A DNA stretch of 64,000 nt from Bradyrhizobium yuanmingense (GCF_029167105.1 NZ_JARFML010000011.1:180548-244547), one strand, 5' to 3'. Counted from the first letter of the stretch, positions 15,759-25,013 are shown. Numbers and translations: made by a program. The notes: a model not told the origin generated them from the letters alone.

Positions 15759-16838
15759 ATGCGCGCCGCGATTTTCAGGAACGGTGAAATTGTCGTAGGC
15801 CGGATGGCCGAGCCGACGCCGGCCCCAGGCCAGGTTCTGGTCAAGACGCTCGCCTGCGGCATCTGCGGCTCCGATCTGCACGCGCGCCAGCACGCCCATC
15901 GCATGGTGGAGATGGCGCGGAAGACCGGACGCAAGCCGATGGATCTCAGCCGCGACGTCGTGTTCGGCCACGAGTTCTGCTGCGAGATCGTCGACTACGG
16001 CGCCGGCACATCGCGCAAGCTGAAGCCGGGAACCCAGGTCTGCTCGCTTCCCGCGCTGGTGACGCCGCAGGGCATCGAAGGGATCGGCTATTCCAACGAC
16101 AATATCGGCGGCTATGCCGAGGCGATGCTGCTGAGCGAAGCGCTGCTGCTCGAAGTACCCAATGGCCTCGCGCCGGAGCATGCCGCGCTCACCGAGCCGC
16201 TCGCCGTCGGCGTTCATGCCGTCGCCAAAGCCAATATCCGTGGCGGCGAGGTGCCGCTCGTGATCGGCTGCGGCCCGGTCGGGCTTGCGGTGATCGCGGC
16301 GCTGCGGATCAAGGGCCTGCATCCGATCATCGCGGCCGACTATTCGCCGGCGCGGCGCGCGCTCGCCGCAAAACTCGGCGCCGACATCGTCGTCGATCCC
16401 CGCACGTCGCAGCCTTATGCGACCTGGGCCGAGCACGCGCAGATGTCGGAGGCCGAGAAGGCGGCGCGGCCGCCGTTCCAGGCCATGCTGCCCGCGCTGA
16501 AGCCCGCCATCATCTTCGAATGCGTCGGCGTGCCCGGCCTGTTGCAGCAGGTATTCGAGGGTGCCCCGCGCTATGCGCGCATCGTCGTGGTCGGCGTCTG
16601 CATGGAGAGCGACAGAAGCGAGCCCATGCTCGCCATCATGAAGGAGCTCAACGTCCAATACGTGCTCGGCTACACCCCGGAGGAGTTTGCTGCGTCGCTG
16701 CGCCTGATCGCGGAAGGGCAGGTTGACGCGGCCGCGATGGTCACCGCCGAAGTCGGCCTCGACGGCGTCGCCAAGGCCTTCGCCGATCTCGCCAACCCCG
16801 AAGCCCACACCAAGATCATCGTGCAGCCGTGGCGGTAG
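15759..16838 (+). CDS. zinc-binding medium-chain alcohol dehydrogenase
   Basis: 359-aa MDR family enzyme. The catalytic zinc ligands are in CGICGSDLHA (near residue 32) and GHEF (near 70), and a Rossmann motif GCGPVGLAVIAALRIKG follows near residue 170. The four-cysteine structural zinc lobe of many ADHs is not evident. A tail segment DGVAKAFADLANPEAHTKI is typical of the family. GGGAGGAG precedes the ATG. It is convergent with ppk2, with only 5 bp between stops. The substrate is an unidentified secondary alcohol or polyol; similar proteins are annotated as threonine- or sorbitol-dehydrogenase-like. Confidence 0.85.
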   Translation: MRAAIFRNGEIVVGRMAEPTPAPGQVLVKTLACGICGSDLHARQHAHRMVEMARKTGRKPMDLSRDVVFGHEFCCEIVDYGAGTSRKLKPGTQVCSLPALVTPQGIEGIGYSNDNIGGYAEAMLLSEALLLEVPNGLAPEHAALTEPLAVGVHAVAKANIRGGEVPLVIGCGPVGLAVIAALRIKGLHPIIAADYSPARRALAAKLGADIVVDPRTSQPYATWAEHAQMSEAEKAARPPFQAMLPALKPAIIFECVGVPGLLQQVFEGAPRYARIVVVGVCMESDRSEPMLAIMKELNVQYVLGYTPEEFAASLRLIAEGQVDAAAMVTAEVGLDGVAKAFADLANPEAHTKIIVQPWR

Positions 16839-16843
16839 GAGTG

Positions 16844-17764
16844 TCAATATTTCGCCGGCACGTACATCTCCGGCGGGACCGGGCCTCGCTGATAGTCGGG
16901 ATGTCGCACGCGCGGCGGCAGCGTCACCGGCGCCCGCACGACCTCCTGGTACGGGATCTGAGTCAATAGATGTGCGATGCAGTTGAGCCGGGCGCGCTTC
17001 TTGTCCACGGCGTCGACGATCCACCACGGGCTATCCGGCAGATGCGTGTGCTCCAGCATCGTCTCCTTGGCCTTGGTGTACGCCTCCCAGCGACTGCGGG
17101 ACTCGACGTCCATCGGGCTCAGCTTCCACTGCTTGAGCGGATCCTTGATCCGCATGGTGAAGCGGAACTGCTGCTCGTCGTCGGTGATCGAGAACCAGTA
17201 TTTGACCAGGATGATGCCGGAGCGGATCAGCATGCGCTCGAACTCCGGCACCGTCTTGAAGAACTCCTGATACTCGTTCTCCGAGCAGAAGCCCATGACG
17301 CGCTCGACGCCGGCGCGGTTGTACCAGCTGCGATCGAACAGCACGATCTCGCCGCCGGCCGGCAGGTGCGCGACGTAGCGCTGGAAATACCATTGCGTGC
17401 GCTCGCGCTCGTTCGGCGCCGGAAGCGCCGCGACGCGGCAGATGCGGGGATTGAGGCGCTGGGTGATGCGCTTGATCACGCCGCCCTTGCCGGCGGCGTC
17501 GCGGCCTTCGAACAGCACCACGACCTTCTTCCTCTCGCTCTGCACCCAATCCTGGAGCTTGATCAACTCGCCCTGGAGGCGAAGCAGTTCCCGGAAATAG
17601 AGCCTGCGATCAACCGTCGGTTTCAGGGTTCCGGTCTCGTCGAGGAGCTCGTCGAGACGGGCATCATCCAGCTCCATCTCAAGTTCCTCGTCGAGATCGT
17701 CGGCCATTTCCTGGATGATGCGCTCGCGCTTGGAGATCTCGGATTTGCGATCGGCTGCGGTCAT
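16844..17764 (-). CDS. ppk2: polyphosphate kinase 2
   Basis: 306-aa PPK2 family enzyme transferring phosphate between polyphosphate and nucleoside diphosphates. A charged N-terminus of about 80 residues precedes the single PPK2 domain, which has Walker A-like FEGRDAAGKGG (about residues 88-98), the lid segment APNERERTQWYFQRY, Walker B-like IVLFDRSWYNRAGVE, and a C-terminal SPWWIVDAVDKKRARLN. Length and motifs fit the class I type common in rhizobia. The gene is transcribed alone, opposite the alcohol dehydrogenase. Nucleotide preference (ADP or GDP) cannot be told from sequence. Confidence 0.92.
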   Translation of the reverse strand: MTAADRKSEISKRERIIQEMADDLDEELEMELDDARLDELLDETGTLKPTVDRRLYFRELLRLQGELIKLQDWVQSERKKVVVLFEGRDAAGKGGVIKRITQRLNPRICRVAALPAPNERERTQWYFQRYVAHLPAGGEIVLFDRSWYNRAGVERVMGFCSENEYQEFFKTVPEFERMLIRSGIILVKYWFSITDDEQQFRFTMRIKDPLKQWKLSPMDVESRSRWEAYTKAKETMLEHTHLPDSPWWIVDAVDKKRARLNCIAHLLTQIPYQEVVRAPVTLPPRVRHPDYQRGPVPPEMYVPAKY

Positions 17765-17857
17765 GGGTCCTTCTCTCCGCTAGGATGCCAGTTACCAACG
17801 ACCATCGGCGGGCTTTGTTGCGCCCATGTGACAACCCGCCAATACCTCGGAGCCAGG

Positions 17858-18319
17858 TCACACCGGCAGCGCGATCGAGTACTTAACCTGGCTGAGCGCA
17901 AAGCTGGACTCGATTGAGGCAATGCCGTCGAGCCGGGTCAGCTTGGTCTTCAGGAACGTCTCGTAGGAGGCGAGGTCGGCGGCGACGACGCGGAGCAAAT
18001 AGTCGCGATTTCCGGTCATCAGATAGCATTCCAGCACCTCGTCCCATTTCGAGATGGCGCGGGCGAAGCGGTTGAGATCCTCCTCCTTCTGCCGTGCCAG
18101 CTTGATCGAGATGAAGACGCTGACGTGCAGTCCCAGCGCCTTCTGGTCGACGGTTGCGACATAGCGCGAGATGACACCGCGCTCCTCCAGGAGCTTGACC
18201 CGCCGATGGCAGGGCGAGACCGAGAGCCCGACCTTGTCGGCGAGCTCCTGCATGGTCAGGCGGCTGTCGTTCTGAAGGTGGCTGAGGATCTTGCGGTCGA
18301 TGGCGTCGAGCTCGGGCAT
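17858..18319 (-). CDS. Lrp/AsnC family transcriptional regulator
   Basis: 153-aa regulator with an N-terminal winged helix-turn-helix (LTMQELADKVGLSVSPCHRR, residues 20-39) and a C-terminal RAM ligand-binding domain containing VLECYLMTGNRDYLLRVV. It is divergent from the E1-like enzyme gene with 131 bp between start codons, the usual layout for an Lrp-type regulator and its target. The ligand is probably an amino acid or keto acid; neither ligand nor operator was identified. Confidence 0.9.
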   Translation of the reverse strand: MPELDAIDRKILSHLQNDSRLTMQELADKVGLSVSPCHRRVKLLEERGVISRYVATVDQKALGLHVSVFISIKLARQKEEDLNRFARAISKWDEVLECYLMTGNRDYLLRVVAADLASYETFLKTKLTRLDGIASIESSFALSQVKYSIALPV

Positions 18320-18450
18320 TGGGATGAAACCTGCATTTTGTCCGCTACGTTGGTAAAGTATCCCAATATCGGCGGGTATGGCGCGAAAAATTGAGAAGTT
18401 TGACGCACCGCGCAGGCGTATGATCGGTGCATATTTCCCGGAGCATCGCC

Positions 18451-20814
18451 ATGCCCGTTGATCCCGCCCGTCTCGAAATCCTGACCGCCCTCAGCCGCAA
18501 GGCGCTGTGGCTGTCGTCCTGGATCATCCACCACGCCAACCACATCCGCTCCAATGCGGATGGCCTCAAGGTCGGCGGCCACCAGGCCTCGTCCGCCTCG
18601 CTCGCCACCATCATGTCGGCGCTGTACTTCCACGTGCTGCGCCCTGAGGACCGCGTCGCGGTGAAGCCGCATGCGAGCCCGGTGTTCCACGCCATCCAGT
18701 ATTTGTTCGGCCGGCAGAGCCGCGAAAAGCTGGAGGATTTTCGCGGCTTCAAGGGCGCCCAGTCCTATCCCTCGCGCACCAAGGACGTCGACGACGTCGA
18801 TTTCTCCACCGGCTCGGTCGGCCTCGGCGTCGCGCAGACGCTGTTCTCTTCGCTGGTGCAGGACTACGTCAAGGCGCATGGCTGGATGAAGGACCGCCGC
18901 GAGGGGCGGATGATCGCGCTCGTCGGCGATGCCGAGATGGACGAGGGCAACATCTTCGAGGCGCTCGCGGAGGGCTGGAAGCACGGCCTGCGCAACACCT
19001 GGTGGGTGGTCGACTACAACAGGCAGTCGCTCGACGCCGTCGTGCGCGAAGGTCTATGGGAAAAGTTCGAGACCATGTTCCGCAATTTCGGCTGGGACGT
19101 CGTCATCGTGAAATACGGCCGCCTGATGCGCGAAGCCTTCGCGGAGCCCGGCGGCGAGGCGCTGAAGACGTGGATCGACAATTGCCCGAACGCGCTCTAT
19201 GCGGCGCTGTGCTTCCAGGGCGGCGCGGCCTTTCGAAAGCATCTGCATGACGAGATCGGCGACCAGGGCCCGATCACCAAGTTGATCGAAAAGCGCAGCG
19301 ACGAGGAGCTCTTGGCGCTGATGTCGAATCTCGGCGGCCACGACATGGCGAGCATGCTGGAGGCGTTCGACGCGATCGATCACGACCGCCCGGTCTGCTT
19401 CATCGCCTACACCATCAAGGGCGTCGGCCTGCCGTTTCAGGGCCACAAGGACAACCACGCCGGCCTGATGACTGTTACGCAGATGGAGAAATACCGCGAC
19501 AGCCAGAACATCCGGCCCGGACACGAATGGGACAAGTTCGAAGGGCTGCCGCAGGATGCAGCCGAGCTCGAGGCTTTCCTCGCGCGGGTGCCGTTCAACC
19601 AGGATGGCCGCCGGCTCACGGCGCCCGTCGTCGAGGTGCCGCAACAGCTCGCCTTCAAGCCGTCGCCGCAGATGTCGACCCAGCAGGGCTTTGGCCTCGT
19701 GCTGAACGAGATCGCGCGCAGCGACAGCGAGCTGGCCAGGCGCATCGTCACAACCTCGCCGGACGTCACCGTCTCCACCAATCTCGGCCCCTGGGTCAAT
19801 CGCCGCGGCCTGTTCGCGCGGGCCGAGAAGGCGGATCTATTCCGCAGCGAGAAAATTCCCTCGACCTACAATTGGGATGCTTCGCCGAAGGGCCAGCACC
19901 TGGAGCTCGGCATCGCCGAGATGAACCTGTTCATCATGCTCTCGGCGCTCGGCCTGTCGCACCAGATCAACGGCGAGCGGCTCTTGCCGGTCGGCACGCT
20001 CTACGATCCCTTCATCGAGCGCGGGCTCGACGCGCTGAACTATGCCTGCTACCAGGACGCCCGCTTCATGGTGGCGGCGACGCCGTCCGGCATCACGCTC
20101 GCCCCCGAAGGCGGTGCGCATCAGTCGATCGCGACGCCGCTGATCGGCATGGCGCAGGACGGGCTGGCTTCCTTCGAGCCTGCCTTCGTCGACGAGCTCG
20201 CCGTGATCATGGCTTTCGGCTTCGAGCACATGCAGCGCGAGCCGGGCGAGGGCGGCTCGGTCTATCTGCGGCTCTCGACGCGCTCAATCGAGCAGGCGCA
20301 GCGGATCATGACACCGGAGCTGCGACAGGGCATCACCGATGGTGCCTATTGGCTGCGCAAGCCGGGGCCGAATGCCGAGGTCGTGATCGCCTATACCGGC
20401 GCGGTCGCGCCCGAAGCGATCGAGGCGACCGGCTTCATCGGCGAGAGCCGCCGCGACGTCGGCCTGCTCGCGATCACCTCGGCCGATCGTCTCCATGCGG
20501 GGTGGACCGCCGCGCGGAAATTGCGGCGCGACCGCCGCGGCGTGCAGCATCTCAGCCATATCGAGAAGCTGCTGGCGCCGCTGCCTCGCGACTGCGGGAT
20601 CGTGACCGTGATCGACGGCCATCCCGCCGCGCTCGGCTGGCTCGGCAGCGTCCGTGGCCATCGCGTCGAGGCGCTCGGTGTCGAGCAGTTCGGCCAGACC
20701 GGCAGCATCGCGGACCTTTATCGGCACTACGGCATCGACGCCAACGCCATCATCGATGCGGCCGAAAGCCTCACCACCGGCGCGCCGGTGCTGCATCGGA
20801 AGATGGCGGTGTAG
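18451..20814 (+). CDS. homodimeric E1/transketolase-like thiamine diphosphate enzyme
   Basis: 787-aa TPP enzyme of the AceE-like/transketolase superfamily. The N-terminal half has KVGGHQASSASLATIMSALY and the TPP-magnesium motif GDAEMDEGN (about residue 158). The middle pyrimidine domain has LGIAEMNLFIMLSALGLSHQ with the conserved Glu, and there is a C-terminal transketolase domain. It is about 100 residues shorter than AceE. The ATG follows GGAG; a GTG eight codons upstream is possible. The divergent Lrp regulator and the downstream aldehyde dehydrogenase suggest oxidative processing of a keto acid or ketose, but no E2/E3 genes are nearby, so a pyruvate dehydrogenase role is unproven. Confidence 0.8.
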   Translation: MPVDPARLEILTALSRKALWLSSWIIHHANHIRSNADGLKVGGHQASSASLATIMSALYFHVLRPEDRVAVKPHASPVFHAIQYLFGRQSREKLEDFRGFKGAQSYPSRTKDVDDVDFSTGSVGLGVAQTLFSSLVQDYVKAHGWMKDRREGRMIALVGDAEMDEGNIFEALAEGWKHGLRNTWWVVDYNRQSLDAVVREGLWEKFETMFRNFGWDVVIVKYGRLMREAFAEPGGEALKTWIDNCPNALYAALCFQGGAAFRKHLHDEIGDQGPITKLIEKRSDEELLALMSNLGGHDMASMLEAFDAIDHDRPVCFIAYTIKGVGLPFQGHKDNHAGLMTVTQMEKYRDSQNIRPGHEWDKFEGLPQDAAELEAFLARVPFNQDGRRLTAPVVEVPQQLAFKPSPQMSTQQGFGLVLNEIARSDSELARRIVTTSPDVTVSTNLGPWVNRRGLFARAEKADLFRSEKIPSTYNWDASPKGQHLELGIAEMNLFIMLSALGLSHQINGERLLPVGTLYDPFIERGLDALNYACYQDARFMVAATPSGITLAPEGGAHQSIATPLIGMAQDGLASFEPAFVDELAVIMAFGFEHMQREPGEGGSVYLRLSTRSIEQAQRIMTPELRQGITDGAYWLRKPGPNAEVVIAYTGAVAPEAIEATGFIGESRRDVGLLAITSADRLHAGWTAARKLRRDRRGVQHLSHIEKLLAPLPRDCGIVTVIDGHPAALGWLGSVRGHRVEALGVEQFGQTGSIADLYRHYGIDANAIIDAAESLTTGAPVLHRKMAV

Positions 20815-20830
20815 TCGAGGTAACTGCCTC

Positions 20831-20870
20831 GTCATTCCGGGGCGGCTCGGAGAGCCGAACCCGGAATGAC
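20831..20870. repeat. GTCATTCC-type palindromic repeat
   Basis: Perfect terminal inverted repeat GTCATTCCGGG (20831-20841) and CCCGGAATGAC (20860-20870) around an inner small hairpin GGCTC-GGA-GAGCC. Same family as 22523-22630 and 33944-33992. Confidence 0.75.
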
Positions 20871-21021
20871 GGCTGAGAGAATCTTGCCACGTTCCCGCCA
20901 TCGGCTCATATAACCTCCGCTCGCCGCAACGCTGGCCCCGCATATGGCGGGTTCAATTGCCGGCGCTTTCGTGCAAGGATGCCTGCCGAAACGCCCCCTC
21001 CAAGCCCCCAAGAAGAGGTTA

Positions 21022-22455
21022 ATGATGGTCAATCGCATGCAATTCTACATCGACGGCGCCTGGGTCGATCCCGCCGTCAAGAAGTCCACCGCCGTGATCA
21101 ATCCGGCGACGGAAGAGGCGATGTACGAGGTTGCGCTCGGCTCCAAGGCCGATGTCGACAAGGCGGTCGCCGCCGCCAAGCGCGCTTTCGCGACTTTCTC
21201 CCAGACCAGCCGCGAGGAGCGCGTCGCGCTGCTCAGCAAGGTCATCGAGATCTACAAGGGTCGCCTCAAGGAGATCGGCGCCGCCGTCTCCGACGAGATG
21301 GGCGCACCGCTGCCGATGGCGGAGAAGCTGCAGGCCGGCGCCGGCCTCGGCCATCTCATGACCACACTCGACGTGCTCAAGAACTATCATTTCGAGGAGC
21401 CGGTCGGCACCGCCATGGTGCTGCGCGAGCCGATCGGCGTGGTCGGCATGATCACGCCCTGGAACTGGCCGCTGAACCAGATCGCCTGCAAGGTGGCGCC
21501 CGCGCTCGCCGCCGGCTGTACCATGATCCTGAAGCCCAGCGAGTTCACGCCGACCTCGGCGCTGATCTTCGCGGAAATCCTCCATGAGGCCGGCGTGCCC
21601 AAGGGCGTGTTCAACCTCGTCAACGGTCTCGGCCCCGAGGTCGGCGCCGCCATGAGCGAGCACCCCGACATCGACATGATCTCCTTCACCGGCTCGACCC
21701 GCGCCGGCATCGACGTTGCGAAGCGCGCAGCGCCCACCGTGAAGCGCGTCAGCCAGGAGCTCGGCGGCAAGTCGCCGAACGTCATCCTCGAAGGCGCCGA
21801 CCTCACGAAGGCGGTGACCGGCGGCGTGATGCACATGTTCAACAATTCCGGCCAGTCCTGCAACGCGCCCTCGCGCATGATCGTGCCGCTCTCGAAGATG
21901 AAGGAGGTCGCCGCGATCGCCAAGGCCGTCGCCGACAAGACCAAGGCCGGTGATCCCCGCGCCGAAGGCACCACCATCGGCCCGGTGGTCAATCGCGGCC
22001 AGTGGGACAAGATCCAGGGCCTGATCAAGAAGGGCATCGACGAGGGCGCAACCCTCGTCGCCGGCGGCCCGGGCCTGCCCGAGGGCGTCAACAAGGGCTT
22101 CTATGTCCGCCCGACCATCTTCGCGGACGTCACCCCTGACATGACGATCGCGCGCGAGGAGATCTTCGGGCCGGTGCTGACCATCATCGGTGCCAAGGAC
22201 GAAGCCGACGCGGTCAAGATCGCCAACGATACGCCGTATGGCCTCGCCGGCTACGTCACCGGCCCGACGGTCGAGGACGCCAAGCGCGTCGGCCGCCAGA
22301 TCCGCGCCGGCAACGTCAACCTGCAGGGCGTGCCCAACGACCGCACCGCGCCGTTCGGCGGCTACAAGCAGTCCGGCAACGGCCGCGAATGGGGCAAGTT
22401 CGGCCTCGAGGACTTCCTCGAGGTGAAGGCGGTCGCCGGCTTCAACGCGGCGTAA
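21022..22455 (+). CDS. NAD(P)-dependent aldehyde dehydrogenase
   Basis: 477-aa ALDH superfamily enzyme. The catalytic Cys280 lies in NNSGQSCNAPSRM and the general base Glu246 in SQELGGKSPN; the 34-residue spacing is canonical. The N-terminal cofactor fold includes ITPWNWPLNQIACKVAPALA and a Gly-rich SFTGSTRAG. Two adjacent ATGs (21022, 21025) follow AGAGG; the longer upstream reading is rejected as intergenic. A strong terminator closes the gene at 22475. It belongs to a broad-specificity group, and the substrate is not known. Confidence 0.92.
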   Translation: MMVNRMQFYIDGAWVDPAVKKSTAVINPATEEAMYEVALGSKADVDKAVAAAKRAFATFSQTSREERVALLSKVIEIYKGRLKEIGAAVSDEMGAPLPMAEKLQAGAGLGHLMTTLDVLKNYHFEEPVGTAMVLREPIGVVGMITPWNWPLNQIACKVAPALAAGCTMILKPSEFTPTSALIFAEILHEAGVPKGVFNLVNGLGPEVGAAMSEHPDIDMISFTGSTRAGIDVAKRAAPTVKRVSQELGGKSPNVILEGADLTKAVTGGVMHMFNNSGQSCNAPSRMIVPLSKMKEVAAIAKAVADKTKAGDPRAEGTTIGPVVNRGQWDKIQGLIKKGIDEGATLVAGGPGLPEGVNKGFYVRPTIFADVTPDMTIAREEIFGPVLTIIGAKDEADAVKIANDTPYGLAGYVTGPTVEDAKRVGRQIRAGNVNLQGVPNDRTAPFGGYKQSGNGREWGKFGLEDFLEVKAVAGFNAA

Positions 22456-22474
22456 GCGTTAGCCCGAGCAAACC

Positions 22475-22508
22475 AAACGCCGGAGCGGACAACCGCTCCG
22501 GCGTTTTT
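22475..22508 (+). terminator. rho-independent terminator after the aldehyde dehydrogenase
   Basis: AAACGCCGGAGCGG (22475-22488) pairs perfectly with CCGCTCCGGCGTTT (22493-22506) around ACAA, followed by more T. A textbook terminator. Confidence 0.92.
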
Positions 22509-22522
22509 CGTTTTGCTCCGTC

Positions 22523-22630
22523 GTCATTCCGGGGCGTCCCGAAGCGACGAACCCGGAATCCATTTGGCCGCAGATTCTGCCGCACGATGGATTCCGGGCT
22601 CGCGCCGAAGACGGCGCGCCCCGGAATGAC
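22523..22630. repeat. GTCATTCC-type palindromic repeat, long form
   Basis: Starts GTCATTCCGGGGC, ends GCCCCGGAATGAC, with an inner inverted pair GGAATCCAT / ATGGATTCC. Longer than the copies at 20831 and 33944 but with the same ends. Confidence 0.75.
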
Positions 22631-22648
22631 GGCGGAGAGAGGTGCGCG

Positions 22649-23626
22649 CTATCCCCCAACCGCTCCCTGCGTGTTCACATACAGCGCATAGATCGACTGG
22701 CTCGCGGCCATGAACAGGCGGTTGCGCTTGACGCCGCCGAAGCAGACATTGGCGCAGCGCTCGGGCAGGGCGATGCGGCCGATCATGACGCCGTCGGGTG
22801 CGAACACCACCACGCCGTCGAGCTCGGGATCGCCCATGCCCCAGCCGCACCAGAGATTGCCGTCGATGTCGCAGCGCATGCCGTCGGGCGTGCCCGGCCC
22901 GGCATCGATATGGACGCGCTTTTTTGCGATCGTGGTCCCCTCGGGCGAAACGTCATAGGCGAGGATCTTGCGGTTCGGCACGCCCCGCGATTCCACGACA
23001 TACAAGATCTTTTCGTCCGGCGAGAAGCACAGCCCGTTCGGCCCGAGCACGCCCTCGGCGACGATGGTCGCCTTGCCGGTCTCGGGATCGAGTCGATAGA
23101 CGTTGGGCTCGATCTCGGGCTCGGCCTTGTAGCCCTCGTAATTGCCGAGCAGGCCGAAGGTCGGATCGGTAAACCAGATCGAGCCGTCCGATTTAACAAC
23201 GACATCGTTCGGCGAGTTCAACCGCTTGCCGTTGAATTGATCCATCAGCACGGTGATGCTGCCGTCATACTCGGTGCGCACCACGCGCCGGCCGCCGTGC
23301 TCGCAGGTGATGAGCCGGCCTTCCCGGTCGCGCGTGTTGCCGTTGGCAAAATTCGAGGGCTTGCGGAACACGCTGACGGCGCCGGTCTCTTCCTCCCATT
23401 TGAGGATGCGCTGGTTCGGGATGTCGCTGCACAGCAGATAACGCCCGTCACCGAACCATACCGGCCCCTCGGCCCAGCGCAGGCCGGTCGCCAGCCGCTC
23501 CACCGCCGAAAGCTTCAGCCAGTATTTTTCGAAGCGGGGATCGAATGCCCTGATCGCGGGATCGGGGTAACAGGTCGCCGGCCGCCAGCCTGGCCGTTCC
23601 TCCGTGTGGGACGATGCCTCATTCAT
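22649..23626 (-). CDS. SMP-30/gluconolactonase family protein
   Basis: 325-aa beta-propeller lactonase. Metal-site motifs: LRWAEGPVWFGDGRYLLCSD (Glu), LNSPNDVVVKSDGSIWFTDP (Asn) and LGPNGLCFSPDEKILYVVES, with Asp in GTPDGMRCDIDGNLWCGWG. The start MNEASSHTEERPGW is preferred to the longer reading because of the GAGAG upstream and family length. It is divergent from the uronate-dehydrogenase-like gene, 90 bp between starts. Uronate dehydrogenases make aldaro-lactones that need a lactonase, so this enzyme is a good candidate for that step. It differs clearly from the paralogue at 12815. Confidence 0.87.
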   Translation of the reverse strand: MNEASSHTEERPGWRPATCYPDPAIRAFDPRFEKYWLKLSAVERLATGLRWAEGPVWFGDGRYLLCSDIPNQRILKWEEETGAVSVFRKPSNFANGNTRDREGRLITCEHGGRRVVRTEYDGSITVLMDQFNGKRLNSPNDVVVKSDGSIWFTDPTFGLLGNYEGYKAEPEIEPNVYRLDPETGKATIVAEGVLGPNGLCFSPDEKILYVVESRGVPNRKILAYDVSPEGTTIAKKRVHIDAGPGTPDGMRCDIDGNLWCGWGMGDPELDGVVVFAPDGVMIGRIALPERCANVCFGGVKRNRLFMAASQSIYALYVNTQGAVGG

Positions 23627-23716
23627 GCCGGTTCTCTCGTTTCGTTCCCTCTGGACAATCCTGCTATCATTAGGGACACGTGATCGCAAATTCGGTCACC
23701 AACGGCGAGGGACGAC

Positions 23717-24541
23717 ATGCCGCGTATTCTGATGACGGGAGCTTCGGGCGGGATCGGCACGAGCCTGCGGAAGCTGTTGCCGCCGATCTACCCGGATCTC
23801 CTACTGTCCGATATCAAGCCGCCGGCTGATCTCAGCCCCGATGAAAAATTCAAGGCCGCGGACCTCGCCGACCTCGCGCAATGCGAGGCGATCTGCGAGG
23901 GCGTCGACGGCATCCTGCATTTCGGCGGCTATTCGGTCGAAGGCACCTGGGATCAGATCCTCCAGGCCAACATCATCGGCGGCTACAATCTGTTCGAGGC
24001 GGCGTACCGCAAGGGCGTCAAGCGCGTGGTGTTCGCCTCGTCGAACCACGCCGTCGGCTTCTATCCGCGCCATCACAAGATCGGCACCGACGTCACCCCG
24101 CGCCCCGACGGCCGCTATGGTGTCAGCAAGGTGTTCGGCGAGGCCGTCGGCGCGCTCTACGCCGACAAGCATGGGCTGAAGGTGACTTGCCTTCGCATCG
24201 GCAATTTCGGCGACATGCCGCTCGACAAGCGCCGGCTCTCGATCTGGCTCAAGCCCGACGATCTCGTGCAGCTCTGCCGCATCGGACTCGAGCATCCCGA
24301 CATCCATTTCGAGATCTTCTACGGCGCCTCCTTCAACGAGCGCGCCTGGTGGGACAACCACCGCGCCTACGAATTCGGCTATCGCCCGACAGGCCGCGCC
24401 GAAGATTTCCGCGAGCACGCCATGGCCGAGCAGGCCAAGCTGAAGCCTGATCCGGTCGGCGATTACTTCCAGGGCGGCACGTTCTGCAGCATGGAGTTCG
24501 ACGCCGATCCGGGTCGTGTGATCGACTGGAATAAGCGGTAG
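23717..24541 (+). CDS. NAD-dependent epimerase/dehydratase family protein, uronate dehydrogenase-like
   Basis: 274-aa extended short-chain dehydrogenase. It has an N-terminal NAD motif TGASGGIG (residues 7-14), Ser109 in ASSNHAVG, and the catalytic pair Tyr134/Lys138 in RYGVSKVFGE. The stretch CLRIGNFGDMPLDKRRLSIW and the closing YGASFNERAWWDN match bacterial uronate dehydrogenases, which oxidise galacturonate or glucuronate to aldaro-lactone. The length is also that of Udh. Divergent SMP-30 lactonase at 22649 supports the role. A small zinc-ribbon gene follows after 6 bp. The exact uronate used is unknown. Confidence 0.85.
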   Translation: MPRILMTGASGGIGTSLRKLLPPIYPDLLLSDIKPPADLSPDEKFKAADLADLAQCEAICEGVDGILHFGGYSVEGTWDQILQANIIGGYNLFEAAYRKGVKRVVFASSNHAVGFYPRHHKIGTDVTPRPDGRYGVSKVFGEAVGALYADKHGLKVTCLRIGNFGDMPLDKRRLSIWLKPDDLVQLCRIGLEHPDIHFEIFYGASFNERAWWDNHRAYEFGYRPTGRAEDFREHAMAEQAKLKPDPVGDYFQGGTFCSMEFDADPGRVIDWNKR

Positions 24542-24547
24542 AGAACG

Positions 24548-24781
24548 GTGGCAGTTCAGCGCAAGTCGTTCGGGACGTGCTGTAACGACATGAATGATGC
24601 GCTTACTCTGCCGCAGAAGCGCTTCTTCTTTGTCCAACAGGATACCGGTGTCCTGTATCTGACTGTGGGAGGCGTCAACACAGATCGAGGAATGGGTTGG
24701 TTCGACCAAGCGGTCCTTTTCTGTCCGTTTTGCGGAACGCAGCTTCAAACGCGCGACGAGATCAGGCCAGCAACGATCTAG
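24548..24781 (+). CDS. small zinc-ribbon-like protein coupled to the uronate dehydrogenase-like gene
   Basis: 77 aa from a GTG start 6 bp after the preceding stop. Cysteine pairs lie at residues 11-12 (GTCCNDM) and 59/62 (FCPFCGTQLQ). The CC-x-x-M ... CPxCG pattern resembles a group of small uncharacterised bacterial zinc-binding proteins (possibly DUF6980-like). Retaining both cysteine pairs is the reason for using the GTG; an ATG at 24590 would remove the first pair. No function is known. Confidence 0.6.
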   Translation: MAVQRKSFGTCCNDMNDALTLPQKRFFFVQQDTGVLYLTVGGVNTDRGMGWFDQAVLFCPFCGTQLQTRDEIRPATI

Positions 24782-24939
24782 CGCTTGGTGCTACAGCCCA
24801 TGCTGTTGCCACGGCGCAGGCACGCCCCCTTGCCCCATTCTTGGAGGCCGCGACGAGCTTCGCTCGCGCTCAGAGGGTTTGGCGGAGGGGATTCTCATCG
24901 CGCGAACGCTGAGCGTGGACATGTAGTCTCTCACCACGC

Positions 24940-25013
24940 GTCATTGCGAGCGCAACGAAGCAATCCAGAATCTTTGCGCGGAGGGATGCTGGATTACTTC
25001 GCTGCGCTCGCAA
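24940..25013. repeat. GTCATTGCGAGCG-type palindromic repeat (decayed right end)
   Basis: The 360-bp gap 24782-25141 contains this element: GTCATTGCGAGCGCAACGAA, then AATCCAGAATCTTTGCGCGG, ending CTTCGCTGCGCTCGCAA and lacking the final TGAC. Copies at 34795 and 40578 are intact. Nothing else is recognised in the gap. Confidence 0.75.
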
